Assembly (NCBI RefSeq): GCF_046098205.1 | Contig: NZ_JBJURJ010000018.1 | Span: 62,001 to 126,000, forward strand | DNA from: Paenibacillus_AR mesotrionivorans | GTDB taxonomy: Bacteria; Bacillota; Bacilli; Paenibacillales; NBRC-103111 | DNA length: 64,000 nt | Direction: 5' to 3' | Part shown: one piece after another, positions 24,152 to 32,540 of the stretch | How positions within the stretch are numbered: the first letter of the stretch is position 1 | Layout of the letters: each line of letters begins with the position of its first letter | Made by a program: the position numbers and the translations under genes | The notes under the pieces: model-generated | What the model was told of the DNA's origin: nothing | Seen by the model: the letters and a program-made list of their open reading frames with translations, nothing else | The model's database searches: none

Positions 24152-24797
24152 CCTGGTGATGAAGGATGTAAGGCTGGCCGTGCCGTCCTTCTTTTTCCTG
24201 TTGCCTGTCTTAATTGGCGCTTTAATGCTCATTCCCGGTTGGATTTATTTTGTTGTCCTGCTGTATTTCTGCTGGATCACCGTTCCGAATTTGTTCAACC
24301 AATTTAAAGCGCAAAACGATTTGATGTTTACGTCGGTGCTGCCTGTTGCCAAGCGGGATATGGTCAAGGGAAGAGTAGCTGTCGTTGTCGGCTTGGAGCT
24401 GCTGCATATCGTGTTTGCCGCGATCTTCGGTTTCATTTCGATAAACTTGTATCCGAACGTAACCTATTATTTCTTCCCGCCCAACATGGGCTTTTGGGGG
24501 TTAAACCTGGTCATGCTGGCGATTTTTAACGTCATTTTTATCCCGATGTTCTATAAGACAGCTTATAAATTCGGCTGGGCCTTATTCGCCGCCGTGACGG
24601 CCGCCATGGTGTTTGCTGGAATCGCCCAATGGCTTGGCATTCAAAATCCGGTTGTGAATGAGATTTTCTATGGCATCGGTACACAACAAGTAACCCTGCA
24701 AGCCTTCATTCTGATTACTGGAATCGTGATTTTCGCGGCGCTCTCCGCTATTGCTTACCGGCTCGGGGTCAAGCGGTTCCTCCAAGTGGAAATCTAA
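24144..24797 (+). CDS. ABC-2-type membrane protein
   Basis: This 217-residue protein has about six transmembrane helices. The ATG follows AAGGAGGA, inside the end of the ATPase gene. The family (ABC2_membrane_5-like) forms the permease of YtrA-regulated transporters. FTSVLPVAKRDMVKGR is the typical cytoplasmic loop after helix 2. Its stop overlaps the start of the GntR gene (TAATG), so the three genes are translationally coupled. The substrate is unknown. Confidence 0.88.
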   Translation: MFNLVMKDVRLAVPSFFFLLPVLIGALMLIPGWIYFVVLLYFCWITVPNLFNQFKAQNDLMFTSVLPVAKRDMVKGRVAVVVGLELLHIVFAAIFGFISINLYPNVTYYFFPPNMGFWGLNLVMLAIFNVIFIPMFYKTAYKFGWALFAAVTAAMVFAGIAQWLGIQNPVVNEIFYGIGTQQVTLQAFILITGIVIFAALSAIAYRLGVKRFLQVEI

Positions 24798-25162
24798 TGA
24801 ATATTGCGATCTCAAATACATCTGACAAACCGATTTACCAGCAACTTTTTGAGCAGATCAGCGCCCAAATTCTCAAAGGAGAGTTGGAAAACGGCTATTG
24901 TCTTCCACCGATCCGGCAAGCGGCGCAGGAGCTTCGCATCAGCGTCATTACCGTAAAAAAAGCATGGGAAGAACTTGAGAGATGCGGATTGATCCATACC
25001 ATCACGGGAAAGGGTTGTTTTGTGGCAGAACTGTCTTCCGATCGGAAATTGCAGATTCGCAATGACATGATCCTGAAGCAAATGCTTCTCGATACCTCTT
25101 ACTACAAATCCTTTGGTCTGACCTTGGATGATGTGATGGAGATGCTGAAGAAGGTATATTAG
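24797..25162 (+). CDS. GntR-family regulator, YtrA subfamily
   Basis: This 121-residue protein has the winged-helix KPIYQQLFEQISAQILKGEL, LPPIRQAAQELRISVITVKK and WEELERCGLIHTITGKGCFV, with only a short C-terminal helix, as in YtrA. The usual LPSVRxLA is here LPPIRQAA. It is the last gene of the operon and probably represses it by binding the palindrome at about 23247-23271. Confidence 0.92.
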   Translation: MNIAISNTSDKPIYQQLFEQISAQILKGELENGYCLPPIRQAAQELRISVITVKKAWEELERCGLIHTITGKGCFVAELSSDRKLQIRNDMILKQMLLDTSYYKSFGLTLDDVMEMLKKVY

Positions 25163-25192
25163 AGGGCACCACAAAACAAGTGAGGGTTCAAA

Positions 25193-26014
25193 ATGATTAA
25201 GATTGGCGCGTTCGCGAAGCAGAGCGGAATGACCGTCAAAACCCTGCGTCACTATGATGAGCTGGGCCTGCTAAAACCCGCTTATGTCGAGGAAAACTCC
25301 GGCTATCGGTACTATACCGCGGATCAGCTGCTGACCATTCGCCGTATCGAAGGATTCAAGGAGCAGGGGCTGACTCTGGAGATGATGCGGCCGCTCTTGA
25401 CCGGCGCGGTTTCCCTAACGGAAGCGGAACGTACGCTGCTGGAAAAGCGGAACGAGCTGGAGTCCCAGATCCAGAAGGCACAGCGGCAGCTTGAAGAGAT
25501 CGATGAACGGCTCGTCCGGATGGAAAGGTATGGAGATACAGAGGAAGCGAGGTTTTCCTTGCGAAGTGTGGAGCCGGTTCTTGTCGCTGCCGTACGCCGG
25601 GTTTTGCCAAAAGGCCAGCTCTGCCTGCTGCTCGATGAGCTGAAGCAGTATGTCCGCTCACAAGGTGAGGATTCGGATCGCGAGGTGACCATCGTACGGC
25701 ACAGTCAGGCAAATGGTGAAGATGAGCTCGCAGATATCGAGGTTGCTATTCCGGTCTCAAAAATGATCCCTGCCAGCCCCAGTGTGAAGATTTATCACCT
25801 GCCTGGTGTGAAGGACGCGATCGTTTATACCCATCGATGCGACCCTTATCAGAACAGCTGCAAGGCAAACGAGATGCTGCGGTTATGGGCCGCTCAGGAG
25901 GGTTATCTGCCGCTGGAGTCCATCCCGGTCCGGGAGGTGCATCTCACGCCGGATAAGGATATCTACGGACAGCTTCGAATGGCGGAGATGATTTTGCCCA
26001 TCGATCGGATGTAA
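25193..26014 (+). CDS. MerR-family regulator with GyrI-like effector domain (BltR/BmrR type)
   Basis: This 273-residue protein has a MerR DNA-binding domain (KIGAFAKQSGMTVKTLRHYD and LGLLKPAYVEENSGYRYY), a coiled-coil dimer helix (residues about 75-115) and a C-terminal GyrI-like ligand-binding domain. Relatives sense hydrophobic cations or drugs. It lies upstream of an SDR gene whose promoter contains a MerR-type dyad and spacer, its likely target. Confidence 0.9.
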   Translation: MIKIGAFAKQSGMTVKTLRHYDELGLLKPAYVEENSGYRYYTADQLLTIRRIEGFKEQGLTLEMMRPLLTGAVSLTEAERTLLEKRNELESQIQKAQRQLEEIDERLVRMERYGDTEEARFSLRSVEPVLVAAVRRVLPKGQLCLLLDELKQYVRSQGEDSDREVTIVRHSQANGEDELADIEVAIPVSKMIPASPSVKIYHLPGVKDAIVYTHRCDPYQNSCKANEMLRLWAAQEGYLPLESIPVREVHLTPDKDIYGQLRMAEMILPIDRM

Positions 26015-26032
26015 AAAAAGTTCAGAATCCAC

Positions 26033-26064
26033 TTGACCCTCCTCTTTAGGGGAGGGTTTATCAT
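26033..26064 (+). promoter_or_regulatory. MerR-type promoter of the second SDR gene
   Basis: TTGACC (26033-26038) lies 19-20 bases from TTATCA/TATCAT. Between them is the dyad ACCCTCC/GGAGGGT (26036-26057). The over-long spacer with a palindrome indicates activation by the upstream MerR protein. Confidence 0.7.
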
Positions 26065-26096
26065 GGTATCAACCAATGGATAAGGAGTGGATCTGC

Positions 26097-26867
26097 ATGA
26101 TAAGCAACCGATTGGCAGGCAAAGTTGCCGTTGTAACAGGAGCCAGCCGTGGAATTGGGAAAGGGATTGCGCTGCGCCTTGCAGCCGAGGGAGCACTTGT
26201 TGCAGTACATTACGGCATGCGGCGGGATGCAGCGGAGGAGACCGTCTCCATGATTGAAGCTGCAGTTGGAAAAGCCTTCGCGATTGGCGCAAATTTGGAC
26301 ACCTTGGACGGGGTTGGCCTGTTTCTTGAAGGGCTGGATGAGGAGCTTATCCTCAGGTTAGGTAGCAACCAATTTGATATTCTGGTTAACAATGCCGGAA
26401 TCGGCACATCCTCGCCATTGGAAGAGACAACCGAAGAGGAGTTTGATAAGCTGATCGCGGTCAACGTGAAGGCGCCGTTTTTTTTGGTTCAGCAATCGCT
26501 GGGACGTGTGCGCAACGGCGGCCGCATTATCCATATTTCCTCCGGTGTGACCCGGATTGCCTTCCCGCATATTATGGCTTACAATCTGACCAAAGGCGCC
26601 CTCAATACCTTCACCCTGCACCTCGCTCAGCTTCTGGGTCCGCGGGGGATCACGGTTAATGCAGTTATGCCCGGCATAGTAGATACGGATATTAACGCCT
26701 CTTGGCTGCACACGCCGGAAGGCCGCAAAAATGCCGAGGAAATGTCCGCGCTTGGACGTGTGGGCGAACCTTCGGATATCGCTGACATTGTCGCATTTGT
26801 GGCATCGCCGGACGGACGATGGGTAACGGGACAGATGCTGGATGCGACGGGCGGGTCACATTTGTAA
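26097..26867 (+). CDS. short-chain dehydrogenase/reductase (FabG-like)
   Basis: This 256-residue classical SDR starts at an ATG nine bases after AAGGAG. VAVVTGASRGIGKGIALR binds the cofactor, LVNNAG follows, then IIHISSG (catalytic Ser), MAYNLTKGAL (Tyr-x3-Lys) and GWVTGQMLDATGGSHL-like end residues. It resembles 3-oxoacyl-ACP reductase-type SDRs, but the substrate is unknown and induction by the MerR/GyrI regulator suggests detoxification. A hairpin terminator follows. Confidence 0.88.
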   Translation: MISNRLAGKVAVVTGASRGIGKGIALRLAAEGALVAVHYGMRRDAAEETVSMIEAAVGKAFAIGANLDTLDGVGLFLEGLDEELILRLGSNQFDILVNNAGIGTSSPLEETTEEEFDKLIAVNVKAPFFLVQQSLGRVRNGGRIIHISSGVTRIAFPHIMAYNLTKGALNTFTLHLAQLLGPRGITVNAVMPGIVDTDINASWLHTPEGRKNAEEMSALGRVGEPSDIADIVAFVASPDGRWVTGQMLDATGGSHL

Positions 26868-26899
26868 GGGAGAGGTGCGACGCAATACTTTTTCGGATG

Positions 26900-26928
26900 A
26901 AGGGCCATCCCGCTAAGGATGGCCCTAA
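26900..26928. terminator. hairpin, GGCCATCC family copy 4
   Basis: GGGCCATCC (26902-26910) pairs with GGATGGCCC (26917-26925). The T-tail is absent, so it may act as a weak or processed terminator between convergent genes. Confidence 0.5.
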
Positions 26929-26987
26929 AGCTTGTGTTCTGGCTAGCACGGACATAGTATGTATAATATAGAAACCATCCAGGTTAC

Positions 26988-27449
26988 TTAATTTGCCGTC
27001 TTATTGACGAAATCAATCTCATTTCTGATCCCTTTGTGGGCGTCATTCCACAGGCCTTTAGTCAAGCCAATACGGAGCAGGCATGTGTTGCGATCTTCGT
27101 TGTTATTGGCTTCGTTATACCACGCTGCGAATATTCTGCGCAGCTTGGTCATCATCTCTGCGTTTTTTTCATCACACACCCAGCCCAGGTTTTCACCGAT
27201 ACCATCAGCCGTAAAGTTCTCGACGATGATACAAACGGCGACCTCGGGGTTTTGGGCAATCTGCTGCATCTTGTTTGAGGTTGCGTAGGTGACGGTGAAT
27301 GCGCCGTCCTCATAATAAGCGTCCACAATACGGGCGGCGGGACGACTTTTGACATCGCTACCCGATTCCAGGGCGATGGTAGCCAGAGAGATCAGGGCGT
27401 CCTTGTTTCCCACCGTATCCTCCAGCCGCTTCATGGCTTCATCGTACAT
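26988..27449 (-). CDS. pyridoxamine 5'-phosphate oxidase-like flavin/split-barrel protein
   Basis: This 153-residue protein has the general-stress/PNPOx-like split-barrel pattern: ALISLATIALESGSDVKSRP, AARIVDAYYEDGAFTVTYA and TSNKMQQIAQNPEVAVCII. Such proteins bind FMN or F420 and reduce small molecules, but the exact activity is unknown. It is convergent with the SDR gene. No strong ribosome binding site is visible before the ATG. Confidence 0.8.
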   Translation of the reverse strand: MYDEAMKRLEDTVGNKDALISLATIALESGSDVKSRPAARIVDAYYEDGAFTVTYATSNKMQQIAQNPEVAVCIIVENFTADGIGENLGWVCDEKNAEMMTKLRRIFAAWYNEANNNEDRNTCLLRIGLTKGLWNDAHKGIRNEIDFVNKTAN

Positions 27450-27538
27450 TGTAAAATCTTATTGTATGTGAAGAAAAATACGATACTACCGGGAAATGAC
27501 AATTTACACGCCAAACCAATATAAAGGAGAATAATCCC

Positions 27539-27775
27539 ATGGAAGTAACCGCGCAGCAAGTGTCGGAATGGATGGTCCAGGAAATACGGTTTAGGGGATC
27601 CCTATACCAGGCGGATGCGATTGAATATGTGAAGACCAATTTTGGTGAGCAATTCGTATTCGTGAATGAGAATGGAAATGCGTCGTTGTCCAAAGAAGTG
27701 AAAAAGGCTTTCCGCAAGCTTCATGGCGGCCGAATTGCCTGGGACCGGGACGGCTTCTTTTGGGCATGGACCTAG
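27539..27775 (+). CDS. DUF6953-family small protein
   Basis: This 78-residue protein begins behind AAAGGAGAA. The pattern VTAQQVSEWMVQEIRFRGSL, DAIEYVKTNFGEQFVFVNEN and GGRIAWDRDGFFWAW matches a small conserved Firmicute family (DUF6953, recalled rather than checked). It may be a nucleic-acid-binding or winged-helix-like fold. Its function is unknown. Confidence 0.7.
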   Translation: MEVTAQQVSEWMVQEIRFRGSLYQADAIEYVKTNFGEQFVFVNENGNASLSKEVKKAFRKLHGGRIAWDRDGFFWAWT

Positions 27776-27871
27776 GTTCTTCTAAGGCGCAGGAATGACT
27801 TTTTCGTGCAGCAAATGCAAGGCCCTTATTCTCTGTCTGCAATACAATTGATCTCGAAGGGAGGGAATCCG

Positions 27872-28720
27872 ATGGACTGGTTGGAGAGAATGAACAGCGT
27901 TATGGAGTATATCGAAGCAAATCTGGACGAAGATATCTCCTATGAAAAAATAGCGCAACTGGCCTGCTGCTCTACGTATCATTTTCAACGTATGTTTCCG
28001 TTTATTACGGGAATCACCTTGTCGGAGTATATCCGGCGCAGACGGTTGACGTTGGCGGCATTTGAGCTGCAGACAACCAAGGCGAAGGTGATAGATGTCG
28101 CGGTGAAATACGGATATGATTCGCCGGAGGCGTTTGCACGGGCGTTTAAGAATCTCCATGGGGTGATGCCGGTATCTGCGCGCGATACGGGCGTTTCTCT
28201 GAAGGCCTATCCCCGGATGTCCTTCCATATCTCAATTAAAGGGGATGTCGAGATGGAGTACCGGATTGAACCAAGAGGGTCTTTTGAGCTGTTTGGTGTA
28301 TATGGTGTAATGAGCCAGAGCATGGAAGCAGCATTTCGTGAAGTACCGCAGTTTCGCAAACAATGTGATGATGACGGCAGTGTTGATGTTTTGAACGGGA
28401 CTTTGGGTCGTTTTAGTGATACCAACCTGCATGCTGCCTTATTTGATCATACCAAGGAATCTTTCAAGTATATGGTCGGCTACCATTTGCCCAAAGGGCT
28501 TGAAATTCCGGAGAGGTTTACCACTCTTTCGATTCCGGCATCAACCTGGGCCATCTTCCCGGAGCCGCAATGTGATTTGCAAAAGCTATGGAGACGCATC
28601 TATGCCGAGTGGTTTCCGACATCGGACTACGAGCAGGTGGAGGGGCCCTGTTTGGAAATGTATTACGGCATGGTCGTGAATACCACTGGGGAGATATGGA
28701 TTCCCGTCAGGAAAAAGTAA
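27872..28720 (+). CDS. AraC-family regulator with GyrI-like effector domain
   Basis: This 282-residue protein starts at an ATG behind AAGGGAGGG. Two helix-turn-helix motifs (YEKIAQLACCSTYHFQRMF and VIDVAVKYGYDSPEAFARAF) occupy the first 105 residues. A GyrI/Rob-type ligand-binding domain (MEYRIEPRGSFELFGVYG to the end) follows. Such proteins sense drugs or amphipathic compounds. No obvious partner gene is adjacent; the next gene is a separate ArsR-type unit after a hairpin. Confidence 0.9.
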   Translation: MDWLERMNSVMEYIEANLDEDISYEKIAQLACCSTYHFQRMFPFITGITLSEYIRRRRLTLAAFELQTTKAKVIDVAVKYGYDSPEAFARAFKNLHGVMPVSARDTGVSLKAYPRMSFHISIKGDVEMEYRIEPRGSFELFGVYGVMSQSMEAAFREVPQFRKQCDDDGSVDVLNGTLGRFSDTNLHAALFDHTKESFKYMVGYHLPKGLEIPERFTTLSIPASTWAIFPEPQCDLQKLWRRIYAEWFPTSDYEQVEGPCLEMYYGMVVNTTGEIWIPVRKK

Positions 28721-28743
28721 GGATTATATGGATAGGTAAAAAT

Positions 28744-28770
28744 ACGGGCCATCCTATGGGATGGCTCTTA
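28744..28770 (+). terminator. hairpin terminator, GGCCATCC family copy 5
   Basis: GGGCCATCC (28746-28754) pairs with GGATGGCTC over a very short loop, followed by TTAGTTG. It ends the AraC-type gene. Confidence 0.5.
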
Positions 28771-28820
28771 GTTGTGGACGGAAAGATCAGAGCTAGACAT
28801 TTCTTACCACCGTGATATAA

Positions 28821-28846
28821 TACGGTTAAATAAATTTTACCGTCTG
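28821..28846. promoter_or_regulatory. ArsR-type operator before its own gene
   Basis: ACGGTTAAAT and ATTTTACCGT form an inverted repeat about 13 bases before the regulator's start. The half-site ACGGTTAAATA recurs at 29461 in front of the MFS gene. A TATAAT -10 box overlaps its left edge. Confidence 0.65.
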
Positions 28847-28858
28847 GAGATCCGTAAA

Positions 28859-29446
28859 ATGGAACAAGTTATGCTCATTACAAATAGAGATCAGCTAAAG
28901 ATAATCAGTGATCCTCTCCGAGTGAAAATCCTGATGTTATTAATTGAAAAAGAGCATACGGGTCAACACATATCTGAGGTGTTGGATATTTCCCGTGCGA
29001 ACATTCACTATCATCTAAAGGCGCTGGAGAAGGTCGGTTTCATTGAGTTAAAGAGGACAGAAGAGAAAAACGGGATCATTCAGAAATTCTACAGAGCGGT
29101 TGCCAAATCTTATCTGCCAGGGGAAAACCTGTTTCCTTATGCGGAAGAAATTAGTTCGGCCAATAGAGTAGCCCTATTAAACACGATGGACCGAGTAAAG
29201 GAACGACTGATCAACGCCCCGGATCATGCCTTTTACGATTTTAATTCTTTGGTTCCTATCATGATTCAAAGCGAGATGAAGCTCACAAAAGAGAAGTTCG
29301 ATTTCATATCCCAGAAAATAAATGACTTATACACGGAATTAGATGAAGTAGAAAAAACAAGTCAAGACGATCTAAACGCCAAATGGTATTATTTTGGAAA
29401 CTTCGGCTTTGAAATTAAAGACCCATTTTTCAGACTAAAAGACTAA
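28859..29446 (+). CDS. ArsR-family winged-helix regulator
   Basis: This 195-residue protein has an N-terminal ArsR/HTH_20 domain (LKIISDPLRVKILMLLIEKE and HISEVLDISRANIHYHLKAL) and a helical C-terminal half unlike the short metal-sensing ArsR proteins. GGAGATC is a modest ribosome binding site. It is followed by an MFS exporter 69 bases downstream, and the same operator half-site precedes both genes, so it probably represses both. Confidence 0.88.
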   Translation: MEQVMLITNRDQLKIISDPLRVKILMLLIEKEHTGQHISEVLDISRANIHYHLKALEKVGFIELKRTEEKNGIIQKFYRAVAKSYLPGENLFPYAEEISSANRVALLNTMDRVKERLINAPDHAFYDFNSLVPIMIQSEMKLTKEKFDFISQKINDLYTELDEVEKTSQDDLNAKWYYFGNFGFEIKDPFFRLKD

Positions 29447-29460
29447 TTTTTTTTGCCACA

Positions 29461-29490
29461 ACGGTTAAATATTTTTACTCGGTAAAATAA
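29461..29490. promoter_or_regulatory. ArsR-type operator before the MFS gene
   Basis: ACGGTTAAATATTTTTACTC with a following CGGTAAAAT repeats the half-sites seen at 28821-28846, with a slightly longer spacing. It lies between the regulator stop and the exporter's ribosome binding site. Confidence 0.6.
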
Positions 29491-29515
29491 ATTCAAGTAT
29501 GTAGGAGGAACAAGA

Positions 29516-30796
29516 ATGAAGCTCTTAAAAAATGTTAATTTCACTACATTATTCTTGGGAAGAATGGTAACCAATATTGGGGATAGCTTATACACGATTG
29601 CAGCCATGTGGTTAGTGTATGAACTGGGCGGATCTACTTTTTATACAGGGTTAGCTGGATTTTTGACGATGATGCCCCGGTTATTTCAGTTCCTAACAGG
29701 CCCGGTTGTCGATAAATATCCGCTAAAAAAAATTCTGGTCATCACACAGGGAATACAATTCATTTTCATTTTATCCATTCTAGTGGTATACGCTGCAGGT
29801 TTTCTGAATGTGTTTATCCTTCTTGTCATCATGCCGGTCATAACCTCTGTCAATCAATTTGTTTACCCTGCGCAAACGGCTTCCTTGCCCAGAATTGTCG
29901 AGAAAGATCAATTAGTCCAAGCCAATTCATTATTCTCCTTTGCCTATCAAGGAATAGATATTATATCTACCAGCCTCGGCGGGATCCTGATCGCCTTGAT
30001 GGGGGTTATGACCCTTTATATTGTAGATACCGTAACCTTTTTAATCGCGCTTCTATTATTTTCGTCATTAAAAATTCCACATCAGGTTGATTTCGAACAG
30101 AATGAAGGTAAAAATAGAGAGGTCAGAAGTATAAAATTTCAGTTGAAGCAATATATGGCTAGTTTAAAAGAAGGGTATTCCTTTGTGAAAGGCTCCATTA
30201 TTTCTAAATTCTTTTATGGCTCTATTGCTGCTAATTTCTCGTTTGGAATTGCATTGGCTGTACTACCTGCTTATTCAAATGACCGGGGAGGCCCCGAACT
30301 TTATGGTTATTTCCTGGCAGCATTTTCTGCCGGTTTTTTAATGGGTGCCTTCGTGTCCAACTTATTAAAGATATTGCCGTTTGGCAAAACGGTTGTGTTC
30401 TCTTTCTTTTTAAGTGCTCTTTTATGGATCAGTTCTGTTTTTGTACCATCAAGCATTTTATCAATTATTATTTTTACGTTGGCGTTAGTTCCATTGGGCG
30501 CTGCGGAAGTGACAATGGCTGCTGTTGGACAACAGATTATCCCGCAGCGGTTTTTAGCAAGGACATTTTCGCTCATCTCCAGCATCTCTGCTTCCGCAAT
30601 GCCATTAGGATCCTTGTTAGGCGGATATCTCGGAACAATGATGAATTCTTCTATTACATTTGTTGTAGGAAGCTTAGGTATGCTAACCGTTTCTTTAGTC
30701 TGGTTTGTTATTCCCCAGCTGCGCCGCATCCCTAAGGTTGACGATATAAAACCAGAGGATTATATACCTGTTATTCAGGAGCTGGCCCAAAGATAA
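29516..30796 (+). CDS. MFS efflux transporter (macrolide-efflux-like)
   Basis: This 426-residue protein with about 12 membrane helices starts behind AGGAGG. FTTLFLGRMVTNIGDSLYTI and GPVVDKYPLKKILV are typical of the MFS_3/MefA-like exporter group. It probably pumps out a drug-like compound under control of the upstream ArsR protein. A VanZ-like gene begins 11 bases after its stop, suggesting one transcript. Confidence 0.88.
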   Translation: MKLLKNVNFTTLFLGRMVTNIGDSLYTIAAMWLVYELGGSTFYTGLAGFLTMMPRLFQFLTGPVVDKYPLKKILVITQGIQFIFILSILVVYAAGFLNVFILLVIMPVITSVNQFVYPAQTASLPRIVEKDQLVQANSLFSFAYQGIDIISTSLGGILIALMGVMTLYIVDTVTFLIALLLFSSLKIPHQVDFEQNEGKNREVRSIKFQLKQYMASLKEGYSFVKGSIISKFFYGSIAANFSFGIALAVLPAYSNDRGGPELYGYFLAAFSAGFLMGAFVSNLLKILPFGKTVVFSFFLSALLWISSVFVPSSILSIIIFTLALVPLGAAEVTMAAVGQQIIPQRFLARTFSLISSISASAMPLGSLLGGYLGTMMNSSITFVVGSLGMLTVSLVWFVIPQLRRIPKVDDIKPEDYIPVIQELAQR

Positions 30797-30807
30797 AGGA
30801 GAAGATA

Positions 30808-31743
30808 ATGAATACAAAGCAACGTAAAGTTATGTTAGCCCTCACCCTATCCTATACCGTGTTGATTCTTTATTTTATCTTTTTCGCGTTCGGGAGAGCG
30901 GATACCTTAGCTCTGGATATAGGGTATACCTTTTTATGGGTGCCGGATGGTTTTTTTAGGGTGCCGGGTTTATCGGATCTGCTCCATCCTACGCTGATGG
31001 ATGCTGTGAGCTTGGGAAACATCGCGGCCTTCATCCCTTTTGGGATCTTGATTCCGTTGTTATACCGGACCGGCTTTATCCGATTTATGATCCTATTCAT
31101 CCTGTCTATCCTGGTGGTGGAAACCATTCAGGCCCTCACCTTGCTGGGCAGCTTCGATATCAATGATGTGATTCAAAATTCATCGGGCGCAGCCATCGGA
31201 TTCGGGGCGTACCGCATTGGATTTCGTACCAATAAGCTCTGGACCAACATAGCGGCAGCGGGCATCTCCGCTCTTGTCCTGTTCATGGGGATTTGGGGGA
31301 GCTTCGGGATTGCCGATAAGGTGTTTACGAAGGAATTAGCCCCTTTTGTGGCAATCAACGATCTGCAGAGCAGCAGTGAAGGCTCGCCACCGCAGGGAAT
31401 CCGGCAGGACAGCTTCCAAATTAGCGGACAAACGGTAGAGCCCCAGCTTAATGTGTATAGCGCCGAGGATAAAACTACGGTAACGTACACGTACTCACTA
31501 GGCAAAAGGGAGATGTATTTCATCCTGAACTATGGGATTCCCGATCAAGTGGAACCCCGCGGGAGCCTGCGTGTATCCGCCGATGGGCAGGAGTACCTGT
31601 CTGTATCAGCAGAGGATCAAAGCGAGGAGCTTGGCACGTCCTCCATCTATCTTCAAGAGGCCAAGGAGCTCACCATCACCCTTGATGGGAATATGAAAAT
31701 GTGGGATGTGGGAATCAGGGAAATGAAGTATGCTTGGAATTGA
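30808..31743 (+). CDS. VanZ-family membrane protein with C-terminal extracellular domain
   Basis: This 311-residue protein starts behind AAAGGAGAA. The first about 180 residues form a VanZ domain with about five helices (SLGNIAAFIPFGILIPLLYR, ETIQALTLLGSFDINDVIQN). The remaining about 130 residues are soluble and probably outside the cell; the end (YLQEAKELTITLDGNMKMWD) resembles the NPCBM/NEW2 carbohydrate-binding fold. VanZ is associated with low-level teicoplanin resistance; the domain fusion suggests cell-surface glycan recognition, which is inference. Confidence 0.8.
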   Translation: MNTKQRKVMLALTLSYTVLILYFIFFAFGRADTLALDIGYTFLWVPDGFFRVPGLSDLLHPTLMDAVSLGNIAAFIPFGILIPLLYRTGFIRFMILFILSILVVETIQALTLLGSFDINDVIQNSSGAAIGFGAYRIGFRTNKLWTNIAAAGISALVLFMGIWGSFGIADKVFTKELAPFVAINDLQSSSEGSPPQGIRQDSFQISGQTVEPQLNVYSAEDKTTVTYTYSLGKREMYFILNYGIPDQVEPRGSLRVSADGQEYLSVSAEDQSEELGTSSIYLQEAKELTITLDGNMKMWDVGIREMKYAWN

Positions 31744-31770
31744 TAAAATGGTGGTAGATCGGAGATCAAA

Positions 31771-32520
31771 ATGCCTATCGGAAACATAATGGATTTGATG
31801 GTGCCCATAGAAGGTGGGACCGTTGAATTAAGGGATTATATAAATACGAATAAATGGCTTAGTTCGGATTACACGTTATCAGACCCTGGAAGAGGAACGG
31901 ATAAGAAGATCGTCACATGGTCGGAAACGATTGACCCTTTCTATGTCATGAAGTATCCAGTCACCCGGCAGCTGTATCATTTTGTCATGCATGAAGAAGA
32001 AAGGGCACTTCCTATGAAGAACTTGCCCGTTACGGAGGTATCATGGATAGATTCGGTTGTCTTTTGCAACAAATTGTCCAGAATGCTTGGCAGAACGGAG
32101 TGCTACACCATCACCAATGAAAGTGAGAATACCGTATTTAATAAAAAAGCGGATGGCTTTCGATTATTAACGGACGCTGAATGGCAGTATGCGTGCAAAG
32201 CGGGGACCAAGGGATACCGGTATGAAAGCATCGATCAAATCGCATGGTATCAAAACAATTCCAATGGGTCAGCCCAACAAGTCGGGCAGCTGCTTCCTAA
32301 TCCATGGGGGCTTTACGATATGCTGGGGAATGTGTGGGAATGGTGCTGGGATCTGTATGATACGAACCGGTATGGCAACTATAGGGTCTTCCGGGGCGGA
32401 AGCTGGGCTGAGGTTGAAAACAACTGTGGTTCTACGATGAGAAGAAAAAGCATGCCTGACTTCAAGATAGATGACCTTGGCTTTAGAATCGCGTGCGCCA
32501 AGGATATATCGCATAGCTAA
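31771..32520 (+). CDS. SUMF1/formylglycine-generating-enzyme-like protein
   Basis: This 249-residue protein has the FGE-sulfatase fold: MKYPVTRQLYHFVM, LPVTEVSWIDSVVFCNKLS, FRLLTDAEWQYACKAGTKGY, LYDMLGNVWEWCWDLY and FRGGSWAEVENNC. Authentic formylglycine-generating enzymes have a copper-binding cysteine pair after RGGSW; here only one cysteine (NNC) remains. No sulfatase gene is nearby. It is therefore more likely a lectin- or iron-dependent C-type fold with another role. RBS: GGAG nine bases before the ATG. Confidence 0.85.
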   Translation: MPIGNIMDLMVPIEGGTVELRDYINTNKWLSSDYTLSDPGRGTDKKIVTWSETIDPFYVMKYPVTRQLYHFVMHEEERALPMKNLPVTEVSWIDSVVFCNKLSRMLGRTECYTITNESENTVFNKKADGFRLLTDAEWQYACKAGTKGYRYESIDQIAWYQNNSNGSAQQVGQLLPNPWGLYDMLGNVWEWCWDLYDTNRYGNYRVFRGGSWAEVENNCGSTMRRKSMPDFKIDDLGFRIACAKDISHS

Positions 32521-32540
32521 ACGGGCAGGGTGGTGCACAT

